In this document: piece by piece, positions 50,632 through 63,523 of the stretch
Layout: each line of letters opens with the position of its first letter
How positions within the stretch are numbered: the stretch's first letter is position 1
Origin: Takifugu bimaculatus
Lineage: Eukaryota; Chordata; Actinopteri; Tetraodontiformes; Tetraodontidae
Direction: 5' to 3'
DNA length: 64,000 nucleotides
NCBI GenBank assembly: GCA_004026145.2
Contig: CP034975.1
Span: 19,622,191 to 19,686,190 of the forward strand
Translations under genes and position numbers: made by a program
The notes under the pieces: generated by a model
Told to the model about the DNA's origin: nothing
Database searches by the model: none
The model's input: only the letters and a program-made list of their open reading frames with translations

Positions 50632-50793
50632 CTGAATGGGGTCTGTTTCTGACAGTTTGGGCAGAAACGTGCGCACGAGTGGCTTGGCGGAGTTTATTTT
50701 GAGGCGCTCTGGCTCTGTCGCCCTCTTGGGCTCCCTCCTCTCCTGGCGTACTGGCCTGCCTCCTAGAAGCTCCTCCAGGTTCTTGGCAGTGTG
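50632..50793 (-). CDS. Candidate in-frame cassette exon of snx29 (54 codons) within the PX domain
   Basis: On the - strand an acceptor 'ctgttctctcag' ends at 50794 and a donor CAG|GTGGGC starts at 50631. The enclosed 162 bp are exactly 54 codons without a stop: HTAKNLEELLGGRPVRQ..., then INSAKPLVRTFLPKLSE, ending ETDPIQ. Both flanking snx29 exons (51649-51789 and 43597-43736) meet in phase 0, so inclusion would keep the frame and insert 54 residues between ALGNK and DAKFVEE, just after the FPPKK loop of the PX domain. About two thirds of third codon positions are G or C, unlike the surrounding intron. The stretch is rich in Arg, Glu and Lys and resembles no domain I know. It is absent from human SNX29 as I recall it. 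It could instead belong to an unrelated nested gene or be a chance open frame. Confidence 0.4.
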
Positions 50794-51648
50794 CTGAGAG
50801 AACAGCAAACCTCCTGGTCATGTGAATACACATGTGCGCTCTTGCAGGGGCTGAACTACCTGAGCACCACTAGTGGTGAAGGCTCTGGAAAACTGCAAAC
50901 ATGGTCAAGACACAGCCACAAAGAATGCGGACATGGAAATGTTCACTTTACTGTTTTCTCATTGGACAGGTTGATACCCCCACACGTGTGGCTGACTTGG
51001 AGTTGACTAGGAGATGATTATGTGTTCCCTTTATATTTGAGCAGCGTGTATATTTAGCAGACTTTAATCCTGTAGAAAAATTGAACGACTCAGACAAATA
51101 CACCCGTTAGACTGGAGATTTCTGTTCAGCTTCTGCAGTGAAAGTCCCTCTGAATGTGGGGAGTCAGAACTATGATGGCCTGTTCAACCAAGCAAAGAAC
51201 TGAGGTCAGAGCCAAATATCAGAGAGAGGGAGTGAATGGGATGAAAACCATGTGGGGGAGAGGGAGAGAGAGAGATCGTATGAGGAGCCTTTCCTAACAA
51301 TAAAAGCTCTGATGACACCATGACAACCTGCAGGACATTCAGTGACAGATGGCGTTTGTGTGGTTTAGCCAAAGCTCTGGTGGTAAGCTGCAATAGAAGT
51401 AAAAGTCCCCTTATGCTAGTTCAGAGCTTTGCCAGTTAACTCAAAATAAACTCTAATTTTGTGTAATTTCCCTTGATTAAACCTCTTGACTAACCACTGG
51501 GATGTGATATCCCTTGAGTGTCTAGTATCCAGTGGTTCCTCTGGTGGAAGAAGGCCTGATGTCGGTCGCTTGAGGCGAGACAGTAAAGCTGAGGAAAGAG
51601 AGTCAAAGTGCAGGTTGGCCATCACACAAAGAGGTCACCCTTGCTCAC

Positions 51649-51789
51649 CTTGTTTCCTAAAGCTTTTTTGGGTGGGAAATTGAAGGCGTGAACCTGTGGA
51701 AACTGTGTTCTCAGATAGTTGTGGAGCTCTCTGAATTCTGTGTACCGCCTGTACACGTTCCACTCGTTGTCCTGGATACGGATATATAC
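51649..51789 (-). CDS. snx29: snx29 exon, central PX domain with RRYTEF and FPPKK motifs
   Basis: This 141-bp, phase 0 exon encodes 47 residues beginning VYIRIQDNEWNVYRRYTEF and ending AFNFPPKKALGNK. RRYTEF is the PX signature whose Arg and Tyr help bind phosphatidylinositol 3-phosphate. FPPKK is the PPxK membrane-inserting loop. Human SNX29 reads VYIRIKDDEWN.YRRYSEF and NFPPKKAIGNK, so the domain is well conserved and the key residues are intact. The acceptor AG is at 51791-51790 ('tgtgtcttcag') and the donor GTGAGC at 51648-51643. Upstream it joins the exon ending HVYQ at 63144. Confidence 0.97.
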
Positions 51790-52342
51790 CTGAAGACACA
51801 AAATCATCATAATCAGCGCATAATAAACTGCGCCACGATTGCATTTTCTGTTAAACAAGTGCAAAAGATTTAAATCAACGATGAAATGAAACACTGACTG
51901 AAGATTTGTCGGTTGAGAAATTTTAAATATTAGTCCAAGTTCTCACAGCCTTTATAATAACCCCACCGACATAAATAAATGATGCCACTCTCATCCTTTT
52001 AACTGTGCACTTTCAATTATACACTGCAGAAACACAGAGGCCGCCTATAAGCACGGCCCACGCACGGCTTGCAGCTTTATTCACATTGATGAAAAAAGAG
52101 GGGAGCGCACAGAGGGGGAAAGATGAGCTTATTACAAGATGAACAGAAAGAAAGAGCGGTTCCATTTTCACAGCTGAACGAAAGAACACGCTGACAAAAG
52201 AAAGAGGCCTGAACGGCTTTTTTGATTTCAATTTCGAAATGCCTAAGTGGGGGGTGGGGGGTGATTCAAATAAATGAAAGTGAGAGTCAAAAATTGAGCT
52301 CCATGACAAAAAAAGACCTATACAAAGTAAATAAAGAGGAGT

Positions 52343-52360
52343 GGGGGGGGGGGGGGGGGG
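52343..52360 (+). repeat. Poly(G) run
   Basis: About 18 consecutive G. Length is likely to be unreliable in assembly. Confidence 0.9.
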
Positions 52361-55300
52361 TCAGAACTCTGTGATGTTGGGAAAAGTTCTGTGATAACAT
52401 CACATAAGCGTCCCTGCAACACACCAAAATTCAAACCTAAAGCCTGATTTCTGATGAAAGAGTGTTCTCATTTTAGAAATGTTGAATAACCACTCAGTTG
52501 TTGTTAAATAAAACACCACTAGCCTAAAACTGACACTGTTATTCTAAATGCTACCAGCGTGTCAATGTTATCTGATATCTGACATCACAGATTGGACCAA
52601 AATTAATTTTCACTTTTTGGAGACAATAGTTCCTTTTGTCAAAGAAAAAACTGACATGTTGAAGAGCCATTAATAGAAGACTGACAGCAGAAGCCTGGTT
52701 AATATTGCTGCATCAGTGAGAGACATGTCTGGACATTAATGATATGAGGCGATATATATGAGAAAATGACACCTTACAGTCTGGTGAATGAATTAAAAGC
52801 AGCTAGCGGGGCTTTAAATAGACTGGAAATAGAAAGCAGGAAGTGAGGCAGAACACTTGGGGGCTGTTTTAATGGTCATTACTGCTGACTTCATCAACAG
52901 ACCAAAGGAGGCATTTGAGGAGCATTTTCATACATGAATAAAAGTTACTCCATTTTGAGTATCTGGGTAATTATATACTACTCAGTATATAATGAGTGTG
53001 CATTAGTCCTATAGAAAGCTTTTTTTTGTAGAAAGAACAACACTATTGTTACAGTAAGGCAATTCGCTGAAGGACATTATTGAAGTATAACGGATCGCCA
53101 TAGCAGAAAATAACCATTTAAGGTCTCTCTGGGCCAGCTTAGGGCATCCGTTCCTGGATTGTGTCCCCAATTCTTGTTTTTCTTCAGGTGCTTTTAACAT
53201 AAGTCAGAGAATGTCAGAAAAAGGTGCTGCTCTTAAGTTTAGGTTTCAATCTTAAAGGACAGATGAGCACAAATAATGAGTTGGAAAAGCACAGATTTGA
53301 GCGTTCTGACTGAACCCAGGAAATTCCCCGTCATCCCTCACAATCAATCGCGATGTGGGCGTAAACAAACATGGCAGGAAGCGGCCACGAAGAGGTGACT
53401 GCGATCATTTTCTGGCTGATTTGTTTTGAAAAAGAAAAGGCTTTAGGGGCAATCTAGGGGACGAGGTTTCACAACTGATTCCATTCTGCTAACACACAAC
53501 AGCAAAGTCTGATGAGATCAAATTCAACCACTGTATTTTTCCCCTGGGGGCATTTTGAAAGGAGCACAACACATCCAAGGACATAGTCAAGACATAAACA
53601 ATAAAACAAGCAAATTGCAGGTTACTACATCATCTTTTAAAGTGCTATGGCCCTGCAAATAATTGCTGCTAAACTGCACGGTGCAACAGATCCCCTGCAA
53701 AAATGTCAAAGCAATCAGGATCAAATGGAGCATCTGGACATAAAGCAAAAGACCAAAAAACAAAAAAACACATCACTACTTTGACTTATTATTTTAATGT
53801 TGAAAAATAATAGTACTGATGGTGGCAGCTGAGGACCAAAGCAAATCCTGATTTACAGAAGCTCATCTGACAAAGATCTGCGCAGACAGAAAGACCTGAA
53901 TCCAGAAAATGACAGTATGACAAGATGGAAGCGGACAGGCTCACTAATGGAGGGAAGAAATGTCACATCAGCACGTTATGTCTGACACACAGAAGCGCAA
54001 CTTCTGTTTTCTCAGGAGGAGAAGGAGGAGGAGAGGTGTGTGGATCCTAACCAGTCTAATAAGATGGACTAAACTAAGCTGAATCTGAGCTCAGCAAGTA
54101 AATCACATGACAGAGGACACCAAGGTGCTAAATGGGTTTTAAATTACGTCACACGACTCACCTGCATTTCTTGACATTGTGAAACCAACTATTAGCGTTG
54201 CAGCTAATGGTGTATCCCACACACTCCACTGAGAAAAGTCTGCGTTTTAAATATTTAACAAGGCGCGCTGAACAAATCTGCTGAGTGCTTGTTGGTTTCA
54301 CGAGTATGACAAACAGAGATGTAGCAGCTAGCTAGACAAACGACTACATTTAAATCCGAGACTGTCACCACCCAACAGCTTCATTGAGTAACACTTCAGT
54401 GAGTGTGAAATGTACAAAATCTACATAACATGTTTTTACACAAAGAATATTTTACAGGCTGCTTTGAGGACCAAACCACAGTGGGTGTGTATGGAAATGA
54501 TGTATGGAAAAGCTCCCTGTGAGTCCGGATCCACATTTGACGTTGTATTTGAACCCCCCAAAAATGAACGCGCTCCTCTCATATGGCAGCATTAGCACAG
54601 CAAGCTTAAGCCACTCCACAATGTCTCATTGGCATGCATATTTATAGCCCGTGCACAGATCCCCTGCTCAATAATTCCAAAAAGACTTTCATTATCTTTA
54701 GCAGAAATCTTGGCAACATCTAAACTGCAACATCCTTGAATATTCGAGCGCCGCTGCTTTGATTTCTCCAATAAAAGCCTCCGTCTAAGTGGGACAGGGC
54801 GTCTAATCGTGGTGGATAAGGCTCTGGTGGATAAGGGTGTGCTCTGGCTGTTGTTGAAAGCTGAACTGGGACGGACACAGTCCCATTGTCAGTTTTTGAA
54901 TAGCTTTTGAAAACATCTGAGAAAGCAATAATAACAGCTGTGATAAACATGTGACGCCGCCATGGCAATGTAAAATGTCAACGCAACATTTAATGTTAAA
55001 GGATGAGCAATGTATGATGCCAAGAACGAAGCTGCAGCTTCTGTCTCCCTTAAAAGTTCTCCATAAGCAGAGAAGATGCTACTATGCCATCCATCTGCTC
55101 CTCACTCCATGAAACATCTGCTGCTTGACTGGACGACCTTAAGAGCTTGATGATGTCTGTCCCTCGTGGAAATGGTGAACGCTTAAATTTGGCGTTGAAA
55201 TTTAAGTGTCCAAACAAACTTTTTGTGCTAATTTGAAAGGAGTTCATCAATTTCTGGACGGGTCAGGTGTGCCTGCTACTGGAAACCACTTCAGCTTCCA

Positions 55301-58300
55301 CCAATAGAACTGGTAATTGGGACAGAGATGCAGTTGAGGATGAAACAGGTTAGTCAAACTGCAACAACATACTGAAAGATTTAAAGATGATCATGTCGAC
55401 AGGGTGACATTAAAATCATGTGGAAGGAAAACAAGAGTTCTTTAAAAACTTTGACCAATCCAAACCAGCGGGGCAAACAGAGAGTAAAATAGAAACAGAC
55501 GACATTGGAGAAAAACAGACATGGAGACACAATGAAAGGGTGATTACTACATTCACCGCAGTCAGGTTGTTTATTTCGGAGCTCCGCTGTTCCTGATGCT
55601 CCACAGAATTAGACACTGTCGGCAGGAAAGCCAGCGGATGAAGACGGGGATGAGACAAGATGGGGGAGGAACGAGAGGATGGTGTTGGAAATGTGGAGAG
55701 ACGAGCAGACAGCTGAGAGTCCACCGGCTAAGAGGGTCTTTTTCCATCAAATCCAGACAAGTAAAAGGAAAATGACCAAATAACAGCACTATTTAGTTCA
55801 CCAAAGGAAGCGATTAAAGCATCAGCGAGGCAGCGTGATGAGGGGGGGGTGGCACCTGAATCTAAATCAGAGCTGTTGCTAAACTGAAGCAGACAAAAGG
55901 AGTTTACTTACACTTCAAAAGGCACATCCTCACCCCACATACTTGTTGCTAAAAGAATAATACATGGTGGGTTCCAATTTATCCTCCACCACAGTCTTTC
56001 AAATCAATGCATTATATAATCCTTTTATTCTATAATCGCCAATCAATCAAGCTCTAAAACAGCTACAAGGGACAAATAAATACGAGTTGATCGGGTTTCG
56101 AGGACTGAGTGGGACTACAGGGGATGTAAAACCCCTCCTAAAATAAACCCAAGCCTACAGCAATCACAGCCGCCACCACAGCCTTCAGCAGGGCAACCAC
56201 TTCCTGTTTACCAATAACAGCTAAGATGTGAGAAGAGATGTACTTTCTGCCATATATGGTTCCCAGCAAAATGTAAAGTGAATCTATGGATTATTCATTT
56301 TTACCAAAGTAATTTCCCTCATTTTTGCTTGACTGATTTTTGGAAGCCTCGCCGATGTTCACCTGCAACACAGGATTGCATTTCCTTTCAATCTGTAGGT
56401 CACTAGAGTTATTCTTTTACTCTATAATTTGTTTTTGTTTGTTGTTCTGGCCTTAGACAACCTGATGCCCTTTTCCTTTTCTTCCAATCTCACATAAATA
56501 TTTGTCTAATAATCCAGCAAACTGACACTGAGAGTTCCTTCATGAAGCTTCGAGGCTACGACAGTGAAAATAGAAAACTTTATCCGTCCTTTTTACTTTA
56601 TTCCCCATTAGGAATGCTCACATCTGCCTCAGCACATACACATTTATGTCATTATTAGGAAAATGTTAAAGTCTTCAATCAGCAGTATGAAGTTGCAAAT
56701 GAATATTAGCGTTAGCTGGATTATACTAGAGGTTTACTGGAAATGATGGACTGTTCAGCACCTCCTGCAAAAGATGGAGACTATATAATGTGTATGGTAA
56801 ACTAAAGGGGGGGGGGCATTGTGACAAGACAGTCATTATTGCTGTCAATAATCACAATTACTCCCCTTTTTTGTGCTCTTCATCTCCCACTCCTTTTTCC
56901 TGTCAGCTCCCTCCCACTCCTCCTTCTCCTCACATGTCCTTCCATAAACACTTGATGAAAAACTCAGTCACGACAGGACCCTTCCGTCTTCCTGACTTTC
57001 CTGTGAATGGCTCACGGAAGTTCGGAAAATCTGGCTCTGAGTGCAGAAAATGAGCTTCGAGGGGTGAGCGCAAATGGTGGTGGATGTCGAACAAAGTGGA
57101 CCTGAGAGAGCGGGAAGGGAGAGCAAAGCAGACGGGATGAAGGCTGAGAGGGAACGATAATTAGAGACGGGAGCAAAATGGGTAAATATAAACTGAGATT
57201 AACAATAAAGAGTGAGGAAAGAGAACAGAGGAGGGGAGGGGAGGCAGACTGACAAATTACATTCCAACCCACGATCTAATCAGTTTCCTTGAGGGTAAAG
57301 CAGGAATCATCACAATCCGCACCGAGTGGCTCCAAGGGAGCGTCGCCGGCTATTCTGCCATCCTACACTGGCGGGCAGAGGTCCGCACCAGAATTCTCAC
57401 ATTCCATTTCCACCCACATACCTTTGACGTAATTATTTTCTTGACCGTGGAGGGCACTACATCATGTTGAAGATCTAAATGATGGTCACGGGGGAGTAAA
57501 TCCTTACAAAACATCATTTCAGCTAAAATTTTCACCACTAATGTTATCAGCAACAACCCGACATGTTATGTCTTCACATTACTGTCAGGTGTGCTGGACT
57601 GTTGTGGTAAAGGGAGCAAAATCGAATGTTTAGTTTTCAGTTGCTAATGCCGCACGCAGTCAGCAGCTCCATCTAATCGATCCGTACATTGACTAAAGTG
57701 CAACTTAAATAAGAATGATTATGTGACACCACAGCAGGGCCACTGAGAGACAACTCCTGAAATTAAACTTCAAACAGGAGTGAGGTTTACAACGGAATGT
57801 TAAAGCTGGATGGTAACAGAGGAGGCAAGCTACAGGTGCACGTGAGGGACAGAGGGGTGTGCACGCCACTTGTGGGAAGGCAAGTGGTTCAATATTATCA
57901 ACACCAGTTGAGATAAAGGACTCAAAAATCCATCACCCGTGTCCATCGACAGCTGTGCCTCCTGCATACGTGCCTCCGAACCTCCCAACAGTAAACAGCT
58001 CTGGTTGAAAGCACTCGAGCGCCTTAAATGGAAATGCAATGAAAATTACACTGAAGCTCTAAGATGATGCGACGCACACGCTGCACGGTGCAGCAGTAAA
58101 ACCAGCTTCCTGAGGATGATAATCTATGACTGATAGATGCAAGACCAAGACAACTATTGTAATTATCGCCGCCATCAATGTAAAACATTCATCATTAACA
58201 TCATCAACATAATCTCCCTCTGTCACAAACCACCATTATTACAGTCATAATCACTCCCGCACAAGCTCACACTCCTGCGAGACGACTTCCGCACACTCAT

Positions 58301-60633
58301 TGCGTGTGAGATCATCACCATTTAAGCCCCAAGAATCTTCATTCCAGTGCATCATTCATACACTTCACATGAATACATATGAATGCATTATCTCATAACC
58401 AATGTGGTTATAGCCACTGGCTAATGAGGGCCATTTCCACCGATGCTCATTCAGATGTAAAGAATCCACAATTTTCCCAGGTTAGCGATGCAATTCTTAA
58501 TGACTGATATAGGTGTTAACATGTTTTTCTCTGGGGGGGTTGCAGTCCATTGAAAGCCCAGTTGCAGACCTCTAAAAGAGTGTCAGGGGGAGCGTCTCAA
58601 TTATTCATTGAGTAGATGATATATGTGGTTTCATACAGCGCATATTAAAGGACTGCAGGAGTTGAATGGAAGAGGAAGACTTTATGTAACTGCAATTAAT
58701 TGGGGGCTCCTGTCAGTCTCATGCTCTCAGAGCACACAAACATCCCCAGATAAAGGTAATGTATTCATGATGAGAGGCAGAAAAGATGTAAAAAGTAGTT
58801 TTTAAAAATGCACAGGACACGTGGTTTGATCAACCAAACCTCTTCAGTCTGTACTTCACATAAATGTGTCTGTGAGGGACAGAGAGCCAGCGTGAAAATA
58901 AGTTTTCATACCACTCATACTGCCTCCTCAGCATAGTAGAGACAGTGAGAAGTTTGCAGAACAGAAGTCTAGTGCTTGACAGGTCTTCCATACCTGATAA
59001 AGTACCTTCAAGGCAAAAATCATAAAACTTGCCCTGATATGTCTGCAGATGTTAAGAAATGTTCATTTAAAATACCTATATCACCGACAACAGTAGTCCA
59101 GCCAGAACATTTTTATTTTTAAAATGTGTAAATAGCCCGTAAATAGTGATATTTCTATTTTGTGTGTTGGTCTATAGCGCCACCCTCCACAAACCTATAT
59201 ATAGTTCCTTTACCCCAAGCCTAAGGTTGTTAGTCCAAATACAATTATTATATGTTCTAAAGGCATTTCTCAGTGTATCTAATAACGTTACGTCCCAGTT
59301 AATAAAGTTAGTGAAGATCAACTAATCAAAAATTCACCCTACTTGAAACGTCTGAATATATTCATTGGTGCAATCAGAGTGTGCATGTTCAAATGAGTCA
59401 ACAAGTAATCACAATCACAGTTGCCTCCTCACCGGCAAAACTCCACACAATCTTCGCAGTGTCAGCGATAGTGCAAACAATATGCTGCCACCTCTGGGTG
59501 ACACCTTACACTCGGCAACCTGAAAGTTTCCCAACAGCACTGCAAAGAGTGTCTCAGCGCCCAGAGATAAAGATGTGATGGGAAGTGAAAGAAAACGCAT
59601 CAGTAATGTTGAAATTTAAAGCAATCCATCCAGCACTGGAATATAACCAGAGCAGGCCAGAGCAGATTTGACGGATGTTGCCGTCCCACTTTTCTAATCG
59701 CTCATTCCGAATGTATATATTTCATTATATGAGCTTGAGCCCGCTGTCTTATTTCACACTTTCACATATCCCGATAACACAAAACTAGCTAGCATCCCAT
59801 TTATTTCTGAAATGAAATGAGTTCCTCATCAGCTTCTGACTGATGGTCTTGGCAGCACAATGCCGGTCGAAAATACACAGGTGATGGAAACACAGACGCC
59901 CACCACAAATGGCTGCTTGTGTTCATTAACGCCGTGCAGAAGATTCCCCCTTCCATCCTCTCATGATAGCCTCTATTGTTGGTATTGTGTGGGAGGGAGA
60001 CAGTGATATGCCGCGACCGGTATAATTCTTTCATTATGGGTTCCGAGGGGGGGAAAGAGGCACAGCGAGGGATGGAGTGATAGAGGGATGTAGGCCCAGA
60101 GGCGCAGCGTGCCACAGAGACAAACCCAACTGATAATGGAGCAAATCCATCAGTCTCTCTCGCTCTCTCTGTCTTTCTCTTGTCATCCATCAACGGGCGT
60201 TACTAAGCATTAGATGGGACGTCATTTCAGGAAAAGTGGCTGTGGATGAATGCAAAGAGAGGAAATAGAGAACAAGCAGTTTTTGTGTCACTGTTATGCC
60301 GTGCACTCAGGCGACAAAAGAAGTTAGGAGAGACTGGCCAGGAGGGACAGAGAAGGAAGAAGCAGAAATAACGGGGCCAACAATGCGAGGGGGAGACGTT
60401 ACGTTAGGCTATATGTCACAATCTGAGCAGCAGTGTAAAAGCTGTCTGCTGATTTCTATCCACAAGGCTGGTCTAACATAACTACTACTGTGCATTCTAA
60501 AATCCCCTTTGTTGCCTCCCCAAACCATCTTGAATGCTTTGGCTCATTGCTCTCATCACTGGCTCATTCTCGTAGGCATATATGCATATGTTTGAGTGTG
60601 AGAATAAGAGAAATAGATTTGGAATACACAAAA

Positions 60634-61766
60634 TACACTGCCTGGCCAAAAACCCTGGATTTAACTCAGCAAATAGGTAAGAGCCTCCCATTGGATAATT
60701 ACTGCATGTGTGATTATCTTTCAGCTGGCAACAAGTTATTTAACCCCAACCGATGCAATGAGTAGCTTCAAATTTCTTAAATAACCATGTCAAAAAAAAT
60801 CCTGTGGTCGGGGAAAAGATGTTAGGCTTTGAGGAGGGTCAAATCAATGGCATAGATCAAGCAGAGAAAACATCTGATGAGACTGCAGAAGAACTGTCCA
60901 AAGAAGGATAGCAGGGAAGCAACATCTTCAAGGAACAAATGGGGTTTGAAAAAATCCTGAATGTCTGAGTAGCGATCACTTAAATATTAGGTGAAATCAA
61001 ATCATAGAAAAATCACAGTAGTACTCAGGGTTGCGTTAAATAGTGAAAGCGAGAGCATTTCCACGTGCATAAGGTGAAGGGAACTCAAGGGATTAGGACT
61101 GAGCAGCTGTGTAGCCTTAAGAAAACCATTAATCAGTGAGGCTAACTGAGAAAAAAGGCATCAAATAGCTCGAGAGCACAAAGATTAGATGCTGGAAAAA
61201 TGAAAGGTTATGTGGTCTGATGAGTTACCCTCTTCCAGAGTGATGGGTACATGATGGTAAGAAGAGAGGAGATGCAGTGATGCACCCATTATCCCTACTG
61301 CCTCCTGTACAAGGCTGCAGGGGCAGCGCTGAGCTGGGGTTGCTGCAGTTGGTCAGGTTCAGCTACATTATGTGCCCAAAGAATGAGGTCAGCTGACTAC
61401 CTGAATATACTGAATGACCAGGTTATTCCATCAGTGACTTTCTTTTCTTCCCTGAATATTAATATAAGATATTCCAAGATGACAAAGCTAGGATTCATCA
61501 GACTAAAATTGGGAAGGAGTGGTTGAGGGAGCAGTCGGTATCATTTTCACACATGGTCCAGACCAAACCCCGCTGAGCATCTTCTGGGATGCGCATCCGC
61601 TTCTCCCATCATTAATATGAGGTCAGGAATGAAACCTATGAAGCTTACCAAAACAATGCCACAGCCAATGCATCCATAATCAAAGCTGAAGGTGGTCCAA
61701 TGAAAAATTAGTGCGTGAGTGTGTGTACTTTTTGTGGAAGCAACTTTTTTTTAGACAGCCAGTGTA
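60634..61766 (+). mobile_element. Near full-length but dead Tc1-like DNA transposon
   Basis: The left end reads TACACTGCCTGGCCAAAAA (60634-60652) and the right end AGACAGCCAGTGTA (about 61753-61766). These are imperfect terminal inverted repeats bounded by TA, the target of this superfamily. The interior follows the common fish element in order: 'aacaagttatttaacccc', 'aacatctgatgagac', 'gaagggaactcaaggg', 'ctgaatatactgaatgacc', 'acaatgccacagccaatgc'. The transposase frame is destroyed by stops, indels and a deleted segment near the catalytic region. It reads opposite to snx29. Confidence 0.85.
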
Positions 61767-63143
61767 GTGCATGCACGCACATGAGGGTATTTCAAAGAGG
61801 ATGCTGGCATCTCCCTGACAACTTTCCCGGGTCTATAAGACCACTGACTCGGTGTTCAATCACCTCTAAATCCTCACCTTAACAACAATGACTCCAGTAA
61901 CCTTGGCCATCCATTATCCTGTCTAAGAACAAAAGCTGCTTCCATTGGGAGCCATTAAAGGAATAGAGCTCTGGGAGGGGAAGTTTCCAATACACCAGAT
62001 GGGCTGTGCTTTATACTAGCTCCAGGGCTGGACAGCAGTCTCGGAGACACTGTTTTTGGGAGTGAGAAATTGGACTAAAGCAGTGCAACACATGGACAAT
62101 GTTCAGGTTTAGCGCTTTACTCACTCTATAAATATGCAACTACAGGTGGACACTCATTTTTCCCCAAAACAAACTATCATCACATTTATCTCATTTAAAG
62201 CAGGAAGTAGCATGAGGAAGACCGGCAGGTACGATTCAAATCAAAAATGATCTCTGTTCAGACACAGCTTGTTTTGATTCTTTTATTTTTAATTCATTTA
62301 TCGCAGCTGTGAAGAGGCACGCCTGCAGTTCTACACATAACCACTGGGTGGTTACCACTACTTGCAAAATATTACAGATGAACATGTTTAGGTCTGTTAT
62401 GATTTAGGTATAATTTGAACCAAACTGAACTCAGTGTCTTGCTGGTTTTGACCTGAGTCCTGCAGCTCCTGGCTACAGAGTAGACCACAGAGTTGTGGGT
62501 GTCTCATGGGGGAGGACCAGTGGGCAGCAGCATTGAGCGAGATGAGGAGTAACACCTTGTTAATGTGACAGACATTGGGAAGCAGTCAGGGGAGACTGAG
62601 CCAAAGTCGTTGACTTTGCTCGATAACGTGTCAGCTATAACCAGAAGCAACACTTCAGTTTGTGGAGTTTAGTTCTCAAGACTTTACAAGCACCCAAAGC
62701 TAAGCTGAAAGCGTGTTACCATTAAGGGCCAGGAGATAAGGTGTATGTTTAAAAAAAAAACAGAAATCAAGACAATAACGAGACAGGAAATGGATCAGAA
62801 CAGAGGGAGCATGTTTTTATAGCACGTTAAGGTTGAGCTGTAGCTCGGCAAAATCTAAATTACTGAAGAATGACCAAAAAAGAAGCTTGAAGTTTGTTCA
62901 ATGACCATTCAGTTCAATTCAATTCAGTAACAGGTACAACATAATAACACCACAAATCGGACTTCATCTTGATTTTAAAAAATACACCCAATATTATCTT
63001 TCTTTTTTAAATCCTGTGTGAAAGCTTTCCTGACCAAATGGTGAGATTGTACATTTACCACAGAACGTAGTTACATGCACTACTACTGATACTGACAAAA
63101 GATGCCTTTCAGAAAGGCAGGTGAATAAAAGAGCTGCTTGAAC

Positions 63144-63225
63144 CTGATAGACGTGGTAGGCGTTGGCTGCTCTGCCCTGCAGGAACACAGAAGGGATCCA
63201 CACGTTGATGAGAGCACGATGAGCT
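63144..63225 (-). CDS. snx29: snx29 exon, start of PX domain
   Basis: This 82-bp exon gives one base that completes a split codon and 27 residues: AHRALINVWIPSVFLQG, then RAANAYHVYQ. Human SNX29 reads NRALINVWIPSVFLRG and KAANAFHVYQ. It forms the first strands of the PX domain. The acceptor is 'tgtcacgcag' with AG at 63227-63226; the donor GTTCAA follows CAG at 63143. The phases agree with the exon before it (AC + A, Thr) and the exon after it (phase 0). A downstream AG at 63225-63224 is a less likely acceptor because it would break the frame. Confidence 0.95.
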
Positions 63226-63467
63226 CTGCGTGACACAAAAAATAGAAATTGCCCTCACTATCCTTATTATTACCAAAATCACATGCCGCCGCAAGAGTGA
63301 GTTAGCACGTCAATCAAGGGGGAAAATATCACATTTTGTGTAATTTGAATAGCGGAACACAGTTCTAAATCAGACTGTGTTTAAGCTTTTGTTCGCAAAC
63401 ATGCAATTATGCAGAAAAACAAACAAAACCAAAATAAGCAGAAGGTAAAAATGTGGAATATTCTTAC
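63226..63467 (-). other. snx29: Short snx29 intron
   Basis: 242 bp with donor GTAAGA at 63467-63462 and acceptor AG at 63227-63226. It contains only AT-rich sequence. Confidence 0.9.
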
Positions 63468-63523
63468 GTCTCAAAGTCTGACAGACTGGGGTCATCTGAT
63501 GTCTGGCTTAAATCACCTGGAAC
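63468..63523 (-). CDS. snx29: snx29 small exon, acidic linker before PX domain
   Basis: This 56-bp exon encodes 18 residues, VPGDLSQTSDDPSLSDFE, plus two bases (AC) of a split Thr codon. Human SNX29 has VPGDLSQTSEDQSLSDFE at this place, immediately before the PX domain. The Ser/Asp-rich segment could be a casein-kinase-2-type phosphorylation target, judged from its composition only. The acceptor is 'ttttctgtag' with AG at 63525-63524; the donor is GTAAGA. It starts in phase 0. Preceding exons (coiled coil and RUN domain) are beyond the right edge of the window. Confidence 0.95.

Larger units (their letters stand above)
43737..51648 (-). other. snx29: snx29 intron interrupting the PX domain
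   Basis: About 7.9 kb, donor GTGAGC at 51648-51643 and acceptor at 43738-43737. It contains a degenerate tRNA-like SINE (44665-44830), a possible LINE reverse-transcriptase scrap (about 44925-45040), (GT)n runs at 47061-47080 and 48990-49018, and two AT-rich blocks that resemble conserved noncoding elements (44380-44640 and 47220-47520). The coding-like phase 0 segment at 50632-50793 is annotated separately. Confidence 0.8.
51790..63143 (-). other. snx29: snx29 intron within the PX-coding region (about 11.4 kb)
   Basis: Donor GTTCAA at 63143-63138 and acceptor at 51791-51790. No exon is needed between the flanking ones, because human SNX29 reads HVYQVYIRI without a gap. Contents are a poly-G run (52343-52360), a G run near 56807, purine-rich stretches (about 54015-54035 and 57100-57245), an old Tc1-like transposon (60634-61766), and AT-rich blocks with a conserved-noncoding look (about 58300-58520). 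Open frames of 60-130 codons here are not supported as genes. Confidence 0.8.

Noticed and set aside
51649..51660. Read-through of the PX exon into VSKGDLFV
   Set aside because: The donor GTGAGC directly after GGAAACAAG matches the human exon border GNK|DAK, so the extra residues are intronic.
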